Assembly (NCBI GenBank): GCA_009780325.1
Contig: WRAF01000013.1
Span: forward strand, 1 to 49,893
Direction: 5' to 3'
Source: Bacillota bacterium
Lineage (GTDB): Bacteria > Bacillota > Clostridia > Christensenellales > Pumilibacteraceae
Length of the DNA: 49,893 nt
Shown: one piece after another, positions 1 to 10,352 of the stretch
Position numbering within the stretch: position 1 is the first letter of the stretch
Layout: every line of letters begins with the position of its first letter
The notes under the pieces: model-generated
What the model was told of the DNA's origin: nothing
Database searches by the model: none
Seen by the model: only the letters and a program-made list of their open reading frames with translations
Position numbers and translations under genes: made by a program

Positions 1-214
1 GAAAATAAATTGGGTATATAGTAAGCATATTTTTGATTGCCGTGCCAAGAAGTATTCGTGGCAATGCAATTCAGTGCCAGGACAAAAATGAATACTTGAA
101 AGACGCTATACTAGCAGTATTGACGACCGAATGTAGAGTTTTTGAACAACATTGTTGCCTCTAGTCTTTCCTATTTTATTTTCAAGACAGGGCTATTGGT
201 AACGAGGGTTAGAT
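1..214. other. Gene-free stretch at the window start, possible 3' part of a transcript
   Basis: No convincing coding frame is present. Bases 43-60 (CGTGCCAAGAAGTATTCGTG) match a segment found inside the dispersed repeats near 10721, 22215 and 23860, so part of this stretch is repeat-derived. The stretch runs into a strong hairpin with a T-tract (215-252), so a plus-strand transcript could end there. I compared it by eye with RNase P RNA, tmRNA, SRP RNA and 6S RNA and saw none of their conserved blocks. Confidence 0.3.
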
Positions 215-252
215 AAAAAAATTCTAGTATGAAACAACACTAGAATTTTTTT
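215..252. terminator. Strong bidirectional intrinsic terminator
   Basis: A perfect 14-bp inverted repeat (AAAAAAATTCTAGT with ACTAGAATTTTTTT) encloses a 10-nt loop. The A-tract and T-tract make it usable from both sides: it can end a plus-strand transcript entering from upstream, and it lies downstream of the minus-strand operon whose last gene ends at 598. Confidence 0.75.
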
Positions 253-375
253 GCTTGCCATAAAACAATAGATGTGATGACTAATATAAAATGGACAATA
301 TATTTTTCCCAGCGCATAAAAAAATTGTTAGCACCCCGACCAATAGGAATATTATATATTGCAAAACAAAAAAAT

Positions 376-482
376 AAGGATGAGATGCCTACAGCATGAC
401 ATGAATTAGGTTTTAAGCGGAGTAGGTTTTGCGTTTATATAGCCCAATTTAAATTTTGTCATGCTGTAAGCATCTCATTCTT
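376..482. repeat. Dispersed palindromic repeat, full copy (family 1)
   Basis: The left arm at 379-400 (GATGAGATGCC..AGCATGAC) is the inverse of the right arm at 458-479 (GTCATGCTGTAAGCATCTC). Between them lies the core TTAAGCGGAGTAGG (413-426). Arms and core recur at many other intergenic sites of this window. Seen directly; mobility is inference. Confidence 0.75.
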
Positions 483-597
483 ACCAAAAGACGAAGTATT
501 ATCTTCCTCATTATATAATCTGTCCTTGCTATTAAGCGAATTCTTTTTGAGTTCTCTAATTCTCATACACAAGCAACTAAAAAGATGACTAATGCCG

Positions 598-1938
598 TTA
601 TACTATCGGCAAGCTTAAAAACACATTGCCATAATCAAAATCTAGTACGATTTTTATGGTAATAGGCACATAAACATCTCTTAATTGATATAAAATTTCC
701 TGAAAATCATCTGCCTCTAAAACTAACTCTAACAATTCACCCAACTTTATCTGTGCATCAATTGACAATTCAATGGTCCTTAATAATGTTCTATCATGTT
801 GAATTTTCAAATTGCCCGCTTTAAACTCACTCAAAATACTCATTAAATAACCAAAATCACTATCAATATTTTCTATGCCCATTAAATTTAAAATATCAAA
901 TAATTGAGAAAACACCTCATTAAATCCTTCTAAATTATTTGAAATTAAACTATGTTCTCCCTCAATATCAAACAACTCCAATTCAAGCGACATCATAAAT
1001 GTTTCTACTAAATTCAAAAACATATCAACACTATCAATAGGATTATTAACATTGTCGTTTGCAGCATTATTAATAGCATGATTTAATAAAATGATTGCTG
1101 GATTATGTGTTTCATCTAAGACTGCTATATTAGTGTTCTCTCTAATAAATGTATCTGCTTGCTGTTCATTGCACTCTATTTTTCTATACATTGTCAATTC
1201 TCTTTGCCCGTCTAACTCCTCAACAGCAAAATATGTGTGATTTTGATTTTGATTAATGCGCATAATATTGTTAAATCTTTCTATTGACATATTAAAAAGA
1301 TACTCTTGCACATCAATAATGCCCATATACAACATCAATATAATCATGCTTGCAGTGCCAGTATCAATAATCTCAGCTGACACTAAAGCTTCTAACGCAG
1401 GATAAATCATACTTATAAATTGATTAGAATCCAAAACTCCCGCCTTAGCACTAAAATTAATTGCATTGTTTGGATACGGATTAAGGACACTTAACAAACT
1501 AATGGTTGTTCTTTTTATATTTGACCATTCATCTTGAGTAATTATCGTATTATTGTTGTTGTTATTATTGTTATTGTTGTTGTTATTTCCATTATCACTA
1601 TTATTAATAACAATTGAAATAGCCTCACTGAAACTAGAACTGACAAAACTTTCTTGCGCAACTGCCATTACAGAAACTAAATGCGTACCGCTTGCTAGAT
1701 TTAATGGTGCAACACTAAAACTATTGCTTAATGCAGCATGCATAACACTATTAACTCTTACGATATAAGAAGCAGCACCAAATACTTCGTCCCACGAAAC
1801 AATATCCCCCTTTATTTGTATATTATTAGGGGGTAACAGTGTAATTGTATCATTTTGAGCTGGCACATCGCATGCAATGAATAATAGTATTGCTGCTAAA
1901 AACAATGTTAAAAATGCTTTTTTATTTATTTTTTTCAT
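598..1938 (-). CDS. Lipoprotein with N-terminal fibronectin-III-like domain and poly-Asn linker
   Basis: I chose the ATG at 1938 (446 aa) because it begins a classical lipoprotein signal: a basic start MKKINKK, a hydrophobic run, then the lipobox LFIAC with Cys23 as the lipidated residue. The upstream in-frame ATG at 2052 would bury this signal. After the signal, roughly residues 30-105 look like a fibronectin type III fold (VSWDEVFGAASYIVRV, then an alternating strand pattern). A run of 13 Asn follows as a linker, encoded by AAT/AAC triplets, and then a helical, Leu/Ile-rich C-terminal domain that I do not recognise. It is the last gene of the minus-strand ABC-exporter operon, 120 bp after the 1540-aa lipoprotein. 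No clear Shine-Dalgarno is visible. A surface role is inferred; the substrate is unknown. Confidence 0.7.
   Translation of the reverse strand: MKKINKKAFLTLFLAAILLFIACDVPAQNDTITLLPPNNIQIKGDIVSWDEVFGAASYIVRVNSVMHAALSNSFSVAPLNLASGTHLVSVMAVAQESFVSSSFSEAISIVINNSDNGNNNNNNNNNNNNNTIITQDEWSNIKRTTISLLSVLNPYPNNAINFSAKAGVLDSNQFISMIYPALEALVSAEIIDTGTASMIILMLYMGIIDVQEYLFNMSIERFNNIMRINQNQNHTYFAVEELDGQRELTMYRKIECNEQQADTFIRENTNIAVLDETHNPAIILLNHAINNAANDNVNNPIDSVDMFLNLVETFMMSLELELFDIEGEHSLISNNLEGFNEVFSQLFDILNLMGIENIDSDFGYLMSILSEFKAGNLKIQHDRTLLRTIELSIDAQIKLGELLELVLEADDFQEILYQLRDVYVPITIKIVLDFDYGNVFLSLPIV
1548..1592. repeat. Trinucleotide microsatellite encoding poly-Asn
   Basis: The plus strand shows a run of TTA/TTG triplets inside the lipoprotein gene at 598-1938, read on the minus strand as 13 consecutive Asn codons. 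Such tracts can change length by slippage in units of three, which would keep the frame. Confidence 0.7.
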
Positions 1939-2058
1939 ATTACATAAATTAAACGGCGACAACTTAATTAATACCATAGCTAAGCCACAAACAAGAAAAA
2001 TAATTATTCTAGTCAAAAACTTGCAAAAATCATATTTTAGGCTAGAAAACAAGCCCCG

Positions 2059-5000
2059 CTATACTACATTTAATGTCGCATACGCTACGTTAAAATCATT
2101 GCGAACCTCTAAAATAAACGAGCCTCTTCCCAATAGTTGTATAAATTCATTGCTAATAGTAAACCCAGTAATATAAATTCCGTTTAAAGACGGGATTGCT
2201 ATAGGCAAAATAATGCTGCCTAAAAGAGATAGGAAAGGAATTTCATTCCCGTCATTATCTCTAATAGCAGTTAAATCCACTCCTAACATCTGCGGAGGAA
2301 CCCTATAACCTAAATCTATAGTATTAAACGAAATAGGTGCATTTCCGTTTAATATATCATAAAGTGTAAACTCATACAATAATTGTCCATGCTCATTTCT
2401 TATAGCAAAAATAGCGCCGCTATCATCAAAGGTAGAATATCTAAAATCTCTATTGTCTTCGATAGGTAAAACAGGAAGATTTGTTATTCTGCCGCTATCT
2501 ATAATTTCCTGCAAAATAGAAGGCAGCGGCAGCCCCAAGCTATCAAATAAATTTATTATAGGCTCTAGCATATCTAAAAAAGTTTCTAGCACATCCTCTG
2601 GCAAATCAAAATACTCAGGAGTTTCTAAAAGCAGTAAATCATATAAATAAGCAATACCGCTAAAGCCTATTACTACCCCATTATTCACTGCACCGCTTAA
2701 AATTTCATCTAAAATAACAACAAAATTATCATTTACAAATTCTATAGCCCTATCACCTGCTAAATTATGCTCTGCATTAAATATCATCAGCATCTGCTCT
2801 TTATCGCTAGAGGTTCTAAGTGAATGGAGACTTGAAAATACCCAAATTCTATAACCTTGCCCTGCTATTAAACCTGCCTCTCTTAAAGCAGAAGCTGGCA
2901 CTACCAGCCTTGTATTTCCGTTGGGCAGTTGCTGCAATTCAAAACCTAGCATCTCATCATACCTAATCATAGCCCGCCTTGCCTCACTTGCACTATTTGT
3001 ATCTAAAAATGAAACCCCTAATATATTATCACCTATGTGATTGACAAGCTCAATATGAATTTGTGTAAAATGAATATGGTCGGGCGCAATGTTTATAAAT
3101 GGAGCATCCATCCCTGTTGCTTGATTAAACGGAGTAGTTATTGCATTTTGACCAAAAGAGAAAAATATTCTCTCTCCGATTATTATCAAATTTGTTGTTA
3201 AATCTAAGCCCCTATCATTAGTGACAGTTATTGGTATACTATTACCCGCAGTATAATCATCTCCCAAAATATTTTGAACTATAGAATTTTGAATGGTAAT
3301 AGTGCTTCCGTTTATTGCAAATTGCGTTGGCGAAAGCAAAGTACCACCCACCCTAACACCAATATTTTGCATGCTAATATTGCCAATCAAATCAAGAACC
3401 AGCGGAGGATTGTTTCTTAAGTCTATCGGAAGCACCTCTAAAGCAATTGTATACCTTATTACACTTTGTCTAAGCAGCAAAATTAAGGAATCAGTTTCAA
3501 CTCTAATGATGTTTTCTGAATAGGTATCACAACATTCACACCTTGTATTATGCCTAAGCTGAGCCCCTTCAAAACTTAAGACTCCATTATTAAAAGAAAA
3601 ATCTAATACTCTGTTTTGCGGATGCTCTCTAGTACCTAAAAGTATAACGCTATTAATATTATCACCAATAGACAAATTAATATCAAAATTTATAAATCTA
3701 TTTGCCTCAGAAAAACCTTCACTCCCAGGCATTACATTTTGCGGCTCTCCGCCTAAAGCACCTTGCATAACTAAACTAAACCTAGAAACAGGCTCTCTTG
3801 TCCTTGTTAGCGTGCTTAATAGATTAAGAGTATACACTCCAAACCTATCCACACCTGCATAAATTAAATCCTCTATCTTGACAATTAAAGCATTTTGTTC
3901 TTCATCAAACTCACTATCAATTCTACGCCCGTCAAACTCAATTCTGTGATTAGCTAAAGATGCCTCACCAGCCGACTGCAGCACTGCAATTCCTTTAGAG
4001 TTTCTACCATTTTCTAGTTCTATACGCATACCGCTTAAAATAGTAGGAATATTTAGCCCTGCCGGAGTAATTCCTTCTATTCTGCTGTTTATAGTAATAG
4101 GATTCATATCAGCAACCCTTTCAAGAAAAGGTCTGATATGAGAGGGTGCATTATCAGGAGCTAATAGCATATGCAAATCAAAGCGCTGATTTAAACCTCT
4201 AGGAGTGTTTGCACCTGCATGATCACTAACTAACCCAACAACACTGCCCGTAGCATCTTGCAAAATAGAATGACTAAAGGTGGCAAAATTATTTTTTTGC
4301 TGTCCCTCGTCTGTAACCAAAATTACAGGAATGTTAATTAAAAAAGCACCATTTGGTTGCTCATATCTTGCCTCTCTTGCTAATAGCCATGCCCCGCCCG
4401 TCCGTATTTGCGTTGAATGTCCTCTGCCAACAGGCGGCGGACCTTGATTATTGTTATTAGTAAAAATTCTATTCATAAGCGAGGGAATCATACCGTTTAT
4501 ACTCCCGCCCATAATTCTAGCAAACCCCTCATGATAAGGGTCTGTCATTTCAGGAAATTGAATATCGTTGCTTAATAACCAAGTAAAAAAATGATTCTCA
4601 TTGCCCTCTATACTCATATGCGAACCGCTTCTAGCAGGCATTGAAAGCAGCGGAGAAACAGAAATATCATGAAATATATTGTTTCTTGCAATTACAAAAT
4701 TTCCAAAACTATTCCCTGCCCCTTGAGGATGCATAATTCTTTGACCATCTCTATAAGATAATGACTGACTAGCTGTCCTTACAGCTTCACCATTTTCAGG
4801 ATCATCATCACCTATTCCTCCGCCAAATGAAGTCCCCAAAATACCTGTAAAACCAGCAAGACGCAGTACGCTAGAACGCACTGTTATAGGATAATTGCCA
4901 TTTGGTGCAAAACCTGCACCCACTAAAGTCAAACCTTTCTCTATAATAGAATTTTGCACTGTTATGTTTGCATTATACAACCCGCTTCTAAATATACCGT

Positions 5001-6681
5001 TATTATGAGCTGAACCCAAACTAAAATCACGACTGCGCCCGCCTAACATACTAGTGCCCAATACTCCGATTTTATTATATTGATTAAGCCTGATTGCCGT
5101 ATTGCCCTGCGGTATATTTTCTCCTGTTAAAGTAATATTATCAATTATAGAATTATTAGCTAACATATAAAAAGCATATATGTCCCCCCAGCCATAGCCA
5201 GGAAAAAATGTTCTGCCTTCAAATCCTAAGCTGCCCCCATCAGGCAATCCACGCATAGAATGTGTGTTTCTGTATCTTAATTCTTGACCCCTTGTATAAG
5301 GCGTGGCATCCAACTGATAACCATTGCCCCAAACACTGCCAAAAAACCATGTACCCTCTGCCCAAGTTTCCATTCTTCCGTTTGCACTTGTTGCATCATT
5401 TCTGTCACGATGAGTAGTTCTTATTACAATATCATCAAATCTAAACGAAGGTGCCCAGTGTGTAAACTCATTAAAGAACGCCCCTGCATCCCTATAGCCT
5501 GACCATCTTACTGCCTCTGGCGTAGCATTTAAATAGCTAGACGGAGTCGGCGTAATCTCAACGTTAAAATGTGCACTTAATAAACCATTATAATTTTCTA
5601 CATTAATATAATTACCTAACGATCTTCCGTTTCTGTTAGCGCCTGTCAAAAGCACTCCGTTTATACGGCTTTGATATACACGACTGCCATTATCATAAGA
5701 AAAAACTCCATCGCTTATATAAGTATATCTTGCTATTCTTTCTATTAATTTTATGTCCTCAAAATCATAAACATTAACTGCATCTACAATATCAAAAATA
5801 TACTCATACCTAGGATTAAATCCAGGTCTTAATCCTGCCCTTGACTGAGCAACAACCCGTACAGCACCTTCATTTAAAAAGTTTACTGTTATAAGTCTGT
5901 CATTAATTTCTCTGTCATAAACTACTCTGGCAAAATCAGCCGCTGAATAATTCTCTTCATACAATCTTTCAAATACTCTAGATCCAGGTTCTGTTTCTTG
6001 CTCTATCCAAACATCAATTTCAGGTGTTCCTCTATAATTCCACATTAAGTTAAAAGAAGCTGACGAAGTTTTATTGAAATTAACATCTCTCCATGTGCCA
6101 TCCTCCCAAACTCCATTATAAAATGCGCCAGGAGTTGCTGTGCCGCATTCAGGCAGCGTTATGTCTCTTAATCCAAATACTCGTCTTCTGCCTATGCCTC
6201 GAGTAGAATAATTTATATGACCATGCATTGAAGAAGAAATGAATTCTAAATAATCTGTCAAGACATCTCTGACATTAACTGTATAAAACAACGTAGTCGT
6301 GCCGAAACTGCCATTAATTGTAGCTATAAAAGTGGTTGATGCCAATCTAATATTATCATGTCTTGCGTCTATTATTCCTATAGTATAAAAATCACTTCCA
6401 TGCTCTAAAAAAGCAACAGGATTATCCGCTAGTGAGCTGTTTCCCACACTCCATGTTATGTCCCGCTCTAAATCAACATTAGGGTCATTTGTTAAAACTT
6501 GCGGCAATCTAAAGCGTTGTTCTAAACTTTCAAAAATTCTATTAACGGCACTTCTAGAAAGGTTATATTCATAGCCATCTTGTCTATTGCAAGCAACAAA
6601 AAAAGTTAGTGTAAAACTGACCATTAATAACAGCGCAAACGGAACTATTATATATTTTTTATTGGAATTTTTGTTTTTCAT
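2059..6681 (-). CDS. Giant secreted lipoprotein with a likely beta-helix region
   Basis: The start at 6681 (1540 aa) is chosen over the ATG at 6726 because AGGAG sits 7 nt upstream and the protein then opens with a lipoprotein signal: MKNKNSNKK, a hydrophobic core, and the lipobox FFVAC with Cys31. The rest is extracytoplasmic in character: rich in Asn, Gly and beta-branched residues, with no further membrane span. Around the first third, repeated short strands such as IIDNITLTG, NANITVQNSIIEKG and ITVRSSVLRLAG suggest a right-handed beta-helix like those of polysaccharide lyases and adhesins. A Cys cluster CECC lies at residues 1048-1051. Its place between ABC exporter genes and another lipoprotein suggests a surface-assembly locus. 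I recognise no named family and no catalytic motif. Translation and lipidation are well supported; function is unknown. Confidence 0.75.
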   Translation of the reverse strand: MKNKNSNKKYIIVPFALLLMVSFTLTFFVACNRQDGYEYNLSRSAVNRIFESLEQRFRLPQVLTNDPNVDLERDITWSVGNSSLADNPVAFLEHGSDFYTIGIIDARHDNIRLASTTFIATINGSFGTTTLFYTVNVRDVLTDYLEFISSSMHGHINYSTRGIGRRRVFGLRDITLPECGTATPGAFYNGVWEDGTWRDVNFNKTSSASFNLMWNYRGTPEIDVWIEQETEPGSRVFERLYEENYSAADFARVVYDREINDRLITVNFLNEGAVRVVAQSRAGLRPGFNPRYEYIFDIVDAVNVYDFEDIKLIERIARYTYISDGVFSYDNGSRVYQSRINGVLLTGANRNGRSLGNYINVENYNGLLSAHFNVEITPTPSSYLNATPEAVRWSGYRDAGAFFNEFTHWAPSFRFDDIVIRTTHRDRNDATSANGRMETWAEGTWFFGSVWGNGYQLDATPYTRGQELRYRNTHSMRGLPDGGSLGFEGRTFFPGYGWGDIYAFYMLANNSIIDNITLTGENIPQGNTAIRLNQYNKIGVLGTSMLGGRSRDFSLGSAHNNGIFRSGLYNANITVQNSIIEKGLTLVGAGFAPNGNYPITVRSSVLRLAGFTGILGTSFGGGIGDDDPENGEAVRTASQSLSYRDGQRIMHPQGAGNSFGNFVIARNNIFHDISVSPLLSMPARSGSHMSIEGNENHFFTWLLSNDIQFPEMTDPYHEGFARIMGGSINGMIPSLMNRIFTNNNNQGPPPVGRGHSTQIRTGGAWLLAREARYEQPNGAFLINIPVILVTDEGQQKNNFATFSHSILQDATGSVVGLVSDHAGANTPRGLNQRFDLHMLLAPDNAPSHIRPFLERVADMNPITINSRIEGITPAGLNIPTILSGMRIELENGRNSKGIAVLQSAGEASLANHRIEFDGRRIDSEFDEEQNALIVKIEDLIYAGVDRFGVYTLNLLSTLTRTREPVSRFSLVMQGALGGEPQNVMPGSEGFSEANRFINFDINLSIGDNINSVILLGTREHPQNRVLDFSFNNGVLSFEGAQLRHNTRCECCDTYSENIIRVETDSLILLLRQSVIRYTIALEVLPIDLRNNPPLVLDLIGNISMQNIGVRVGGTLLSPTQFAINGSTITIQNSIVQNILGDDYTAGNSIPITVTNDRGLDLTTNLIIIGERIFFSFGQNAITTPFNQATGMDAPFINIAPDHIHFTQIHIELVNHIGDNILGVSFLDTNSASEARRAMIRYDEMLGFELQQLPNGNTRLVVPASALREAGLIAGQGYRIWVFSSLHSLRTSSDKEQMLMIFNAEHNLAGDRAIEFVNDNFVVILDEILSGAVNNGVVIGFSGIAYLYDLLLLETPEYFDLPEDVLETFLDMLEPIINLFDSLGLPLPSILQEIIDSGRITNLPVLPIEDNRDFRYSTFDDSGAIFAIRNEHGQLLYEFTLYDILNGNAPISFNTIDLGYRVPPQMLGVDLTAIRDNDGNEIPFLSLLGSIILPIAIPSLNGIYITGFTISNEFIQLLGRGSFILEVRNDFNVAYATLNVV

Positions 6682-6825
6682 TTTCTTTCTCCTAAATTGA
6701 ACCACTGACAACTGATTAGGCAACACTAAATTAAACTAAAAAATCTTTATAACAACAATTTCGCTGATAAATCTAATGCTGATTGCAACAGTATTAATTA
6801 AATATAAAACAGAAAAAACAAGATA

Positions 6826-7713
6826 TTAAGCTATAATAATGGGTATCACTATTTGAAAATTTACGCCTAAAAAGTTTGTAATAATAGTTATATAAACCTC
6901 TCCTGCATTATTAACTTTTGCGCTAAATTCGTTAGTTTCAGCATTGTGAATTATTTCTAATATATTAGTATCGCTGCTGGAAAATTTTAGTGAAGCTAAA
7001 AAGTCTTTTCTTATCGTTGTCCCATAATTCAATAAATTTATCGGCGCAATATTAAATCCTCTTTCTAAGATGGCACCAATCGGCAAAGTATAATTTGCAT
7101 CCTCTTTTATATAGTTTTTTTCAATTAAAAGATGTGGAGTAAAAACATAATCATAATCATCTATATCTTCAGCCCAAACTAAATCTTGCCTATACCCAAT
7201 CCCCAATGCATAATCAATATGCCAATTTTCTCCGCTGATTCCACGTTCAAATAAATCAAAATTAAATCCAAAATAATCAAATCTTGTATTATCTGTATCA
7301 ATCCTTATAAACACACTAAAAAATCTGCTTGCCCCATGCGTTATGGTTAATTCAACACCAGTAGCAGGGTCAGAAGTGCGCATATTTTGCAGCACTCTAA
7401 TCCTGCCGTTTTCTACAGCTATTGCATCAGGATTAGAAATATCAAAGCTAATGGCTGTCGTGGCGTCTCTAGGCTCTACTATAACAAACTCCATAAACTC
7501 TATTATATCGCCCACATTAGCTAATAATATAAGATTGTTGGTGCCGTATTGTTGGTGAAAATTCTCGTTGGCATCAAAAATCCTTTGGTCTATATAAACC
7601 CTTTCTATCGGAACAACCAACAATGTTCTGCCAACAAAACCAATAATGGCAAGTATCAGCAAAACAATTATCACAGGTAATATAAATAAAAATAATAAAA
7701 TCGTTTTTTTCAT
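6826..7713 (-). CDS. Single-pass membrane protein with bacterial Ig-like domains
   Basis: The 295-aa protein has one N-terminal membrane segment (residues 5-30, LLFLFILPVIIVLLILAIIGF) and no lipobox, so it is probably anchored with the rest outside. Two stretches look Ig-like: residues 50-130 (NPDAIAVENGRIRVL, then TITHGASRFFSVFIRI) resemble BIG2-type domains, in which a value is compared with a background rule, and the C-terminal 60 residues repeat the pattern (SSSDTNILEI, VNNAGEVYITIIT). It starts 7 bp after the permease stop, which indicates translational coupling. It may be an accessory subunit of the exporter. The family is not recognised. Confidence 0.65.
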   Translation of the reverse strand: MKKTILLFLFILPVIIVLLILAIIGFVGRTLLVVPIERVYIDQRIFDANENFHQQYGTNNLILLANVGDIIEFMEFVIVEPRDATTAISFDISNPDAIAVENGRIRVLQNMRTSDPATGVELTITHGASRFFSVFIRIDTDNTRFDYFGFNFDLFERGISGENWHIDYALGIGYRQDLVWAEDIDDYDYVFTPHLLIEKNYIKEDANYTLPIGAILERGFNIAPINLLNYGTTIRKDFLASLKFSSSDTNILEIIHNAETNEFSAKVNNAGEVYITIITNFLGVNFQIVIPIIIA

Positions 7714-7720
7714 ATTTTTT

Positions 7721-9433
7721 CTATTGCTCTATTTGATTATACCTTCTAGGTCCATCAACAAATAAGGTTATTGTAAACACTGCACCAAACACAAATGAAA
7801 AGGCTAATAATATCCACCTAAATGCATCCGTGCTTAATCCAAATTCAATCTCTTGTGCAAAAGCGCTAAGCATACCTAAACTTCCAAAACCTATACCAAT
7901 AGCTACTCCTAATAAAATTATAAAATTAGCATGTCCAGTAGGCTTTGTCAATTCCCCCGCCCCGATTTGACTGCAAAGAGGCTTTCTGATGTCAAAATAA
8001 GTCCCTAATGAAATATACCCTATTGTCAAAAATGCCGCAATAAAAAGCAACATAACAACCTCAGAGCCCGCTAATCCGCTTAACGGGTCTTCACCATAAG
8101 ATATGCTATGGTTAATCATGCTAAGCAAGCTCCCTATTAAAATCGCAACAAAAATAGGAATAAAAACAATAGCTGTTTTAATAAATAACTGCTTTCTATA
8201 TGCAACAGGAATTAACTTAGTATGATAAATATTATATCCCTCTCTTGATATATTGCTCGCCGCAAATGACGCAGCAAGCGGAACTAGCACTATCGTAATA
8301 AAAACAGAAATTTCAAAACTTATGCCATGTGCCAAACTCCCCATGGCTATACCGCCTAGAGTACTATGCAAAGATTGATACATCGCATAATTTGCAATCC
8401 TATTGCTGAAAAATATTAATAAAGGAATTATAGTAACCACTAATAAAAATTGAAAAGTATAATTGCTTGACCTAAATATGTTTCTGCAATCCTTAACTAT
8501 CGCAGCTCTTGTCGCATTGTTGCCTTTATAGTCTCCTTTTGACTTAAAGCTGCTAATCATTCCATGCTCTTTCATATAAAGACCTTTGTATTTTATATTT
8601 GCAATAAATATAGCAATTGCCAAAAGCACTATAGTCAAAGCCATAATTATTCCAAAATTTATAAAACCAGCAACTACTGTTCCATAAGTTAATCTTGCAA
8701 ATGCTTTGGCAGGATATAAAAATGTCGCAACCCTTATAATAGTGTCTGCATTGTCATGCAGCATTGCTCCTAACCCGCCATAAGCAACATCTTTAACAAA
8801 ACTTTGAACCATAAGCATATACAACACAACAGCTGCTATAAGCAGCAACAAATAAGAAAGCGTTGTTAAGCTAGATTTGTTTTTAATCCAAAGCGTAACT
8901 TTAAGCACTGGAAAAAATGCCATTATAGCTAAAAAAAATGGAAACACAGGAACAAACAGAATAAACAGAGGAATTATTAAATAAAACCACCACGCAGCAT
9001 TTATCGCTATTCCGTATGCTATTAAGATAGGTGCTAAGATTGCTAACGCAAACAGCAATTCAAAACAATAAACCACGATTATTTTAGATATAAATATCTG
9101 TTTAGAAGAAATAGGAAATTTTAAGAGTATCTCTCTATCATTGTTTATATCTAATACCTTTATTAGCATGGGAATTAAAAAAATGGTTTGAATTGCCATA
9201 AAGCCCACTATGCTAAACGTCAAAAATTCTACAGTCAAATCTATGCCCGCCTCAATTACCGTAAATTGAGTTGCAAGCATATAATAAATGGCAATAAATC
9301 CCGCCATAAGTACTAGTGCAACAAGGCTAATCAAAATCCATTTGCCAATTGTTTTGCCTAATGTTTTATCTCTTGAGATAAGCCGCACACCAGCTCTAAA
9401 TTGAAGTTTTATAAGTGTAGAAATTGTTTTCAT
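7721..9433 (-). CDS. ABC-2 type transporter permease, multi-span
   Basis: This 570-aa protein has about 12 hydrophobic segments. The first comes after a short cytoplasmic N-terminus (residues 1-30), and a charged loop near residues 285-310 (KGLYMKEHGMISSFKSKGDYKGN) divides two halves. Large Gram-positive ABC-2 exporter permeases look like this. The gene lies 26 bp downstream of the ATPase gene and is followed by the Ig-like membrane protein after 7 bp. With the ATPase it should form an exporter in the cytoplasmic membrane. The substrate is not shown by the sequence. A Shine-Dalgarno (AAGGAGC) precedes the start. Confidence 0.85.
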   Translation of the reverse strand: MKTISTLIKLQFRAGVRLISRDKTLGKTIGKWILISLVALVLMAGFIAIYYMLATQFTVIEAGIDLTVEFLTFSIVGFMAIQTIFLIPMLIKVLDINNDREILLKFPISSKQIFISKIIVVYCFELLFALAILAPILIAYGIAINAAWWFYLIIPLFILFVPVFPFFLAIMAFFPVLKVTLWIKNKSSLTTLSYLLLLIAAVVLYMLMVQSFVKDVAYGGLGAMLHDNADTIIRVATFLYPAKAFARLTYGTVVAGFINFGIIMALTIVLLAIAIFIANIKYKGLYMKEHGMISSFKSKGDYKGNNATRAAIVKDCRNIFRSSNYTFQFLLVVTIIPLLIFFSNRIANYAMYQSLHSTLGGIAMGSLAHGISFEISVFITIVLVPLAASFAASNISREGYNIYHTKLIPVAYRKQLFIKTAIVFIPIFVAILIGSLLSMINHSISYGEDPLSGLAGSEVVMLLFIAAFLTIGYISLGTYFDIRKPLCSQIGAGELTKPTGHANFIILLGVAIGIGFGSLGMLSAFAQEIEFGLSTDAFRWILLAFSFVFGAVFTITLFVDGPRRYNQIEQ

Positions 9434-9459
9434 TTTAAGCTCCTTCTAAAGCAATCAAA

Positions 9460-10326
9460 TTACTCTAGTTCGGCAATTTCTTGCAAAACTTCCTTTTGAA
9501 TTTTCCTCTGCATAGCTTTCCCTGCCTTTCTTTTGCCAATAGCTTTTGCTAAATCCTCTTCTTCTTTTAATAAATCCGCCCTTATTTTATCAAACTTATC
9601 GCTTGCCTCTTTTGTCAAACGCATAAACTCTTTTTCTAAATCTATACCCTTTTGACGATACTCTTTTAAGTCAATTAAAGCAATGACAGTACCGCCGTGA
9701 ATAATTAAAGCTCTATCACAAAGCTTTTCTACTGTGTCTAGATTATGACTAGAAAATATAACAGAGTCACCGTTTGCAGCATATTCACGCATATAGTTTT
9801 TTACATCTAATATAGACTGCGGATCTAAACCTACCATAGGTTCATCCAATATCCAAAGTTTAGGCTTGTATATTAAAGCACTGATTATAGAAATGCGCTG
9901 CTTCATTCCGTGAGAATAGCTCATGATTTGATTGTTTATAGCATTAACTAAATTAAATCGCTTAACAAGATAATCAAATCTCTCTTTATAGTCTTCTTTT
10001 TCCATCTTATAAAGACTTGCAATATAACTAATATACTCACTGCCTGTTAATTTGTCATAAACTGCATGATTGTCAGGCACAAATCCAAAATTGGCTTTTG
10101 CGTCAAACGGATTTTTCTTAATATCATGCCCGCAAATCTCAATAACACCGCTATTGAACGGAATGATTCCAGTAATACATTTTATAGTAGTGCTTTTTCC
10201 TGCCCCGTTTATACCTAAAAAGCCGAAAATTTCACCCTCTTTAACCTCAAATGAAATATTTCTAGCCGATATATATTTTGCATTTTGATATACCTTATAA
10301 AGGTTTTGTACTTTTAATATTGCCAT
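9460..10326 (-). CDS. ABC transporter ATP-binding protein
   Basis: All nucleotide-binding elements are visible in this 288-aa protein: Walker A GINGAGKST (residues 38-46), a signature with the variant SHGMKQR in place of LSGGQ, Walker B LWILDEP followed by the D-loop GLDP, and the switch His in SSHNLD. The C-terminal 60 residues are a charged helical extension (KEEEDLAKAIGKRKAGK), common in the ABC-2 exporter subclass. It is the first gene of the five-gene minus-strand operon reaching 598. A GAGAG Shine-Dalgarno precedes the ATG. It powers the adjacent permease; the cargo is unknown. Confidence 0.93.
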   Translation of the reverse strand: MAILKVQNLYKVYQNAKYISARNISFEVKEGEIFGFLGINGAGKSTTIKCITGIIPFNSGVIEICGHDIKKNPFDAKANFGFVPDNHAVYDKLTGSEYISYIASLYKMEKEDYKERFDYLVKRFNLVNAINNQIMSYSHGMKQRISIISALIYKPKLWILDEPMVGLDPQSILDVKNYMREYAANGDSVIFSSHNLDTVEKLCDRALIIHGGTVIALIDLKEYRQKGIDLEKEFMRLTKEASDKFDKIRADLLKEEEDLAKAIGKRKAGKAMQRKIQKEVLQEIAELE

Positions 10327-10352
10327 TTTTACTCTCTTGTTATATTTTTCTG

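Noticed and set aside
1-214. Possible known structural RNA (RNase P, tmRNA, 6S, SRP) at the window start
   Set aside because: None of the conserved blocks of these RNAs is visible, and part of the stretch is shared with the dispersed repeats.
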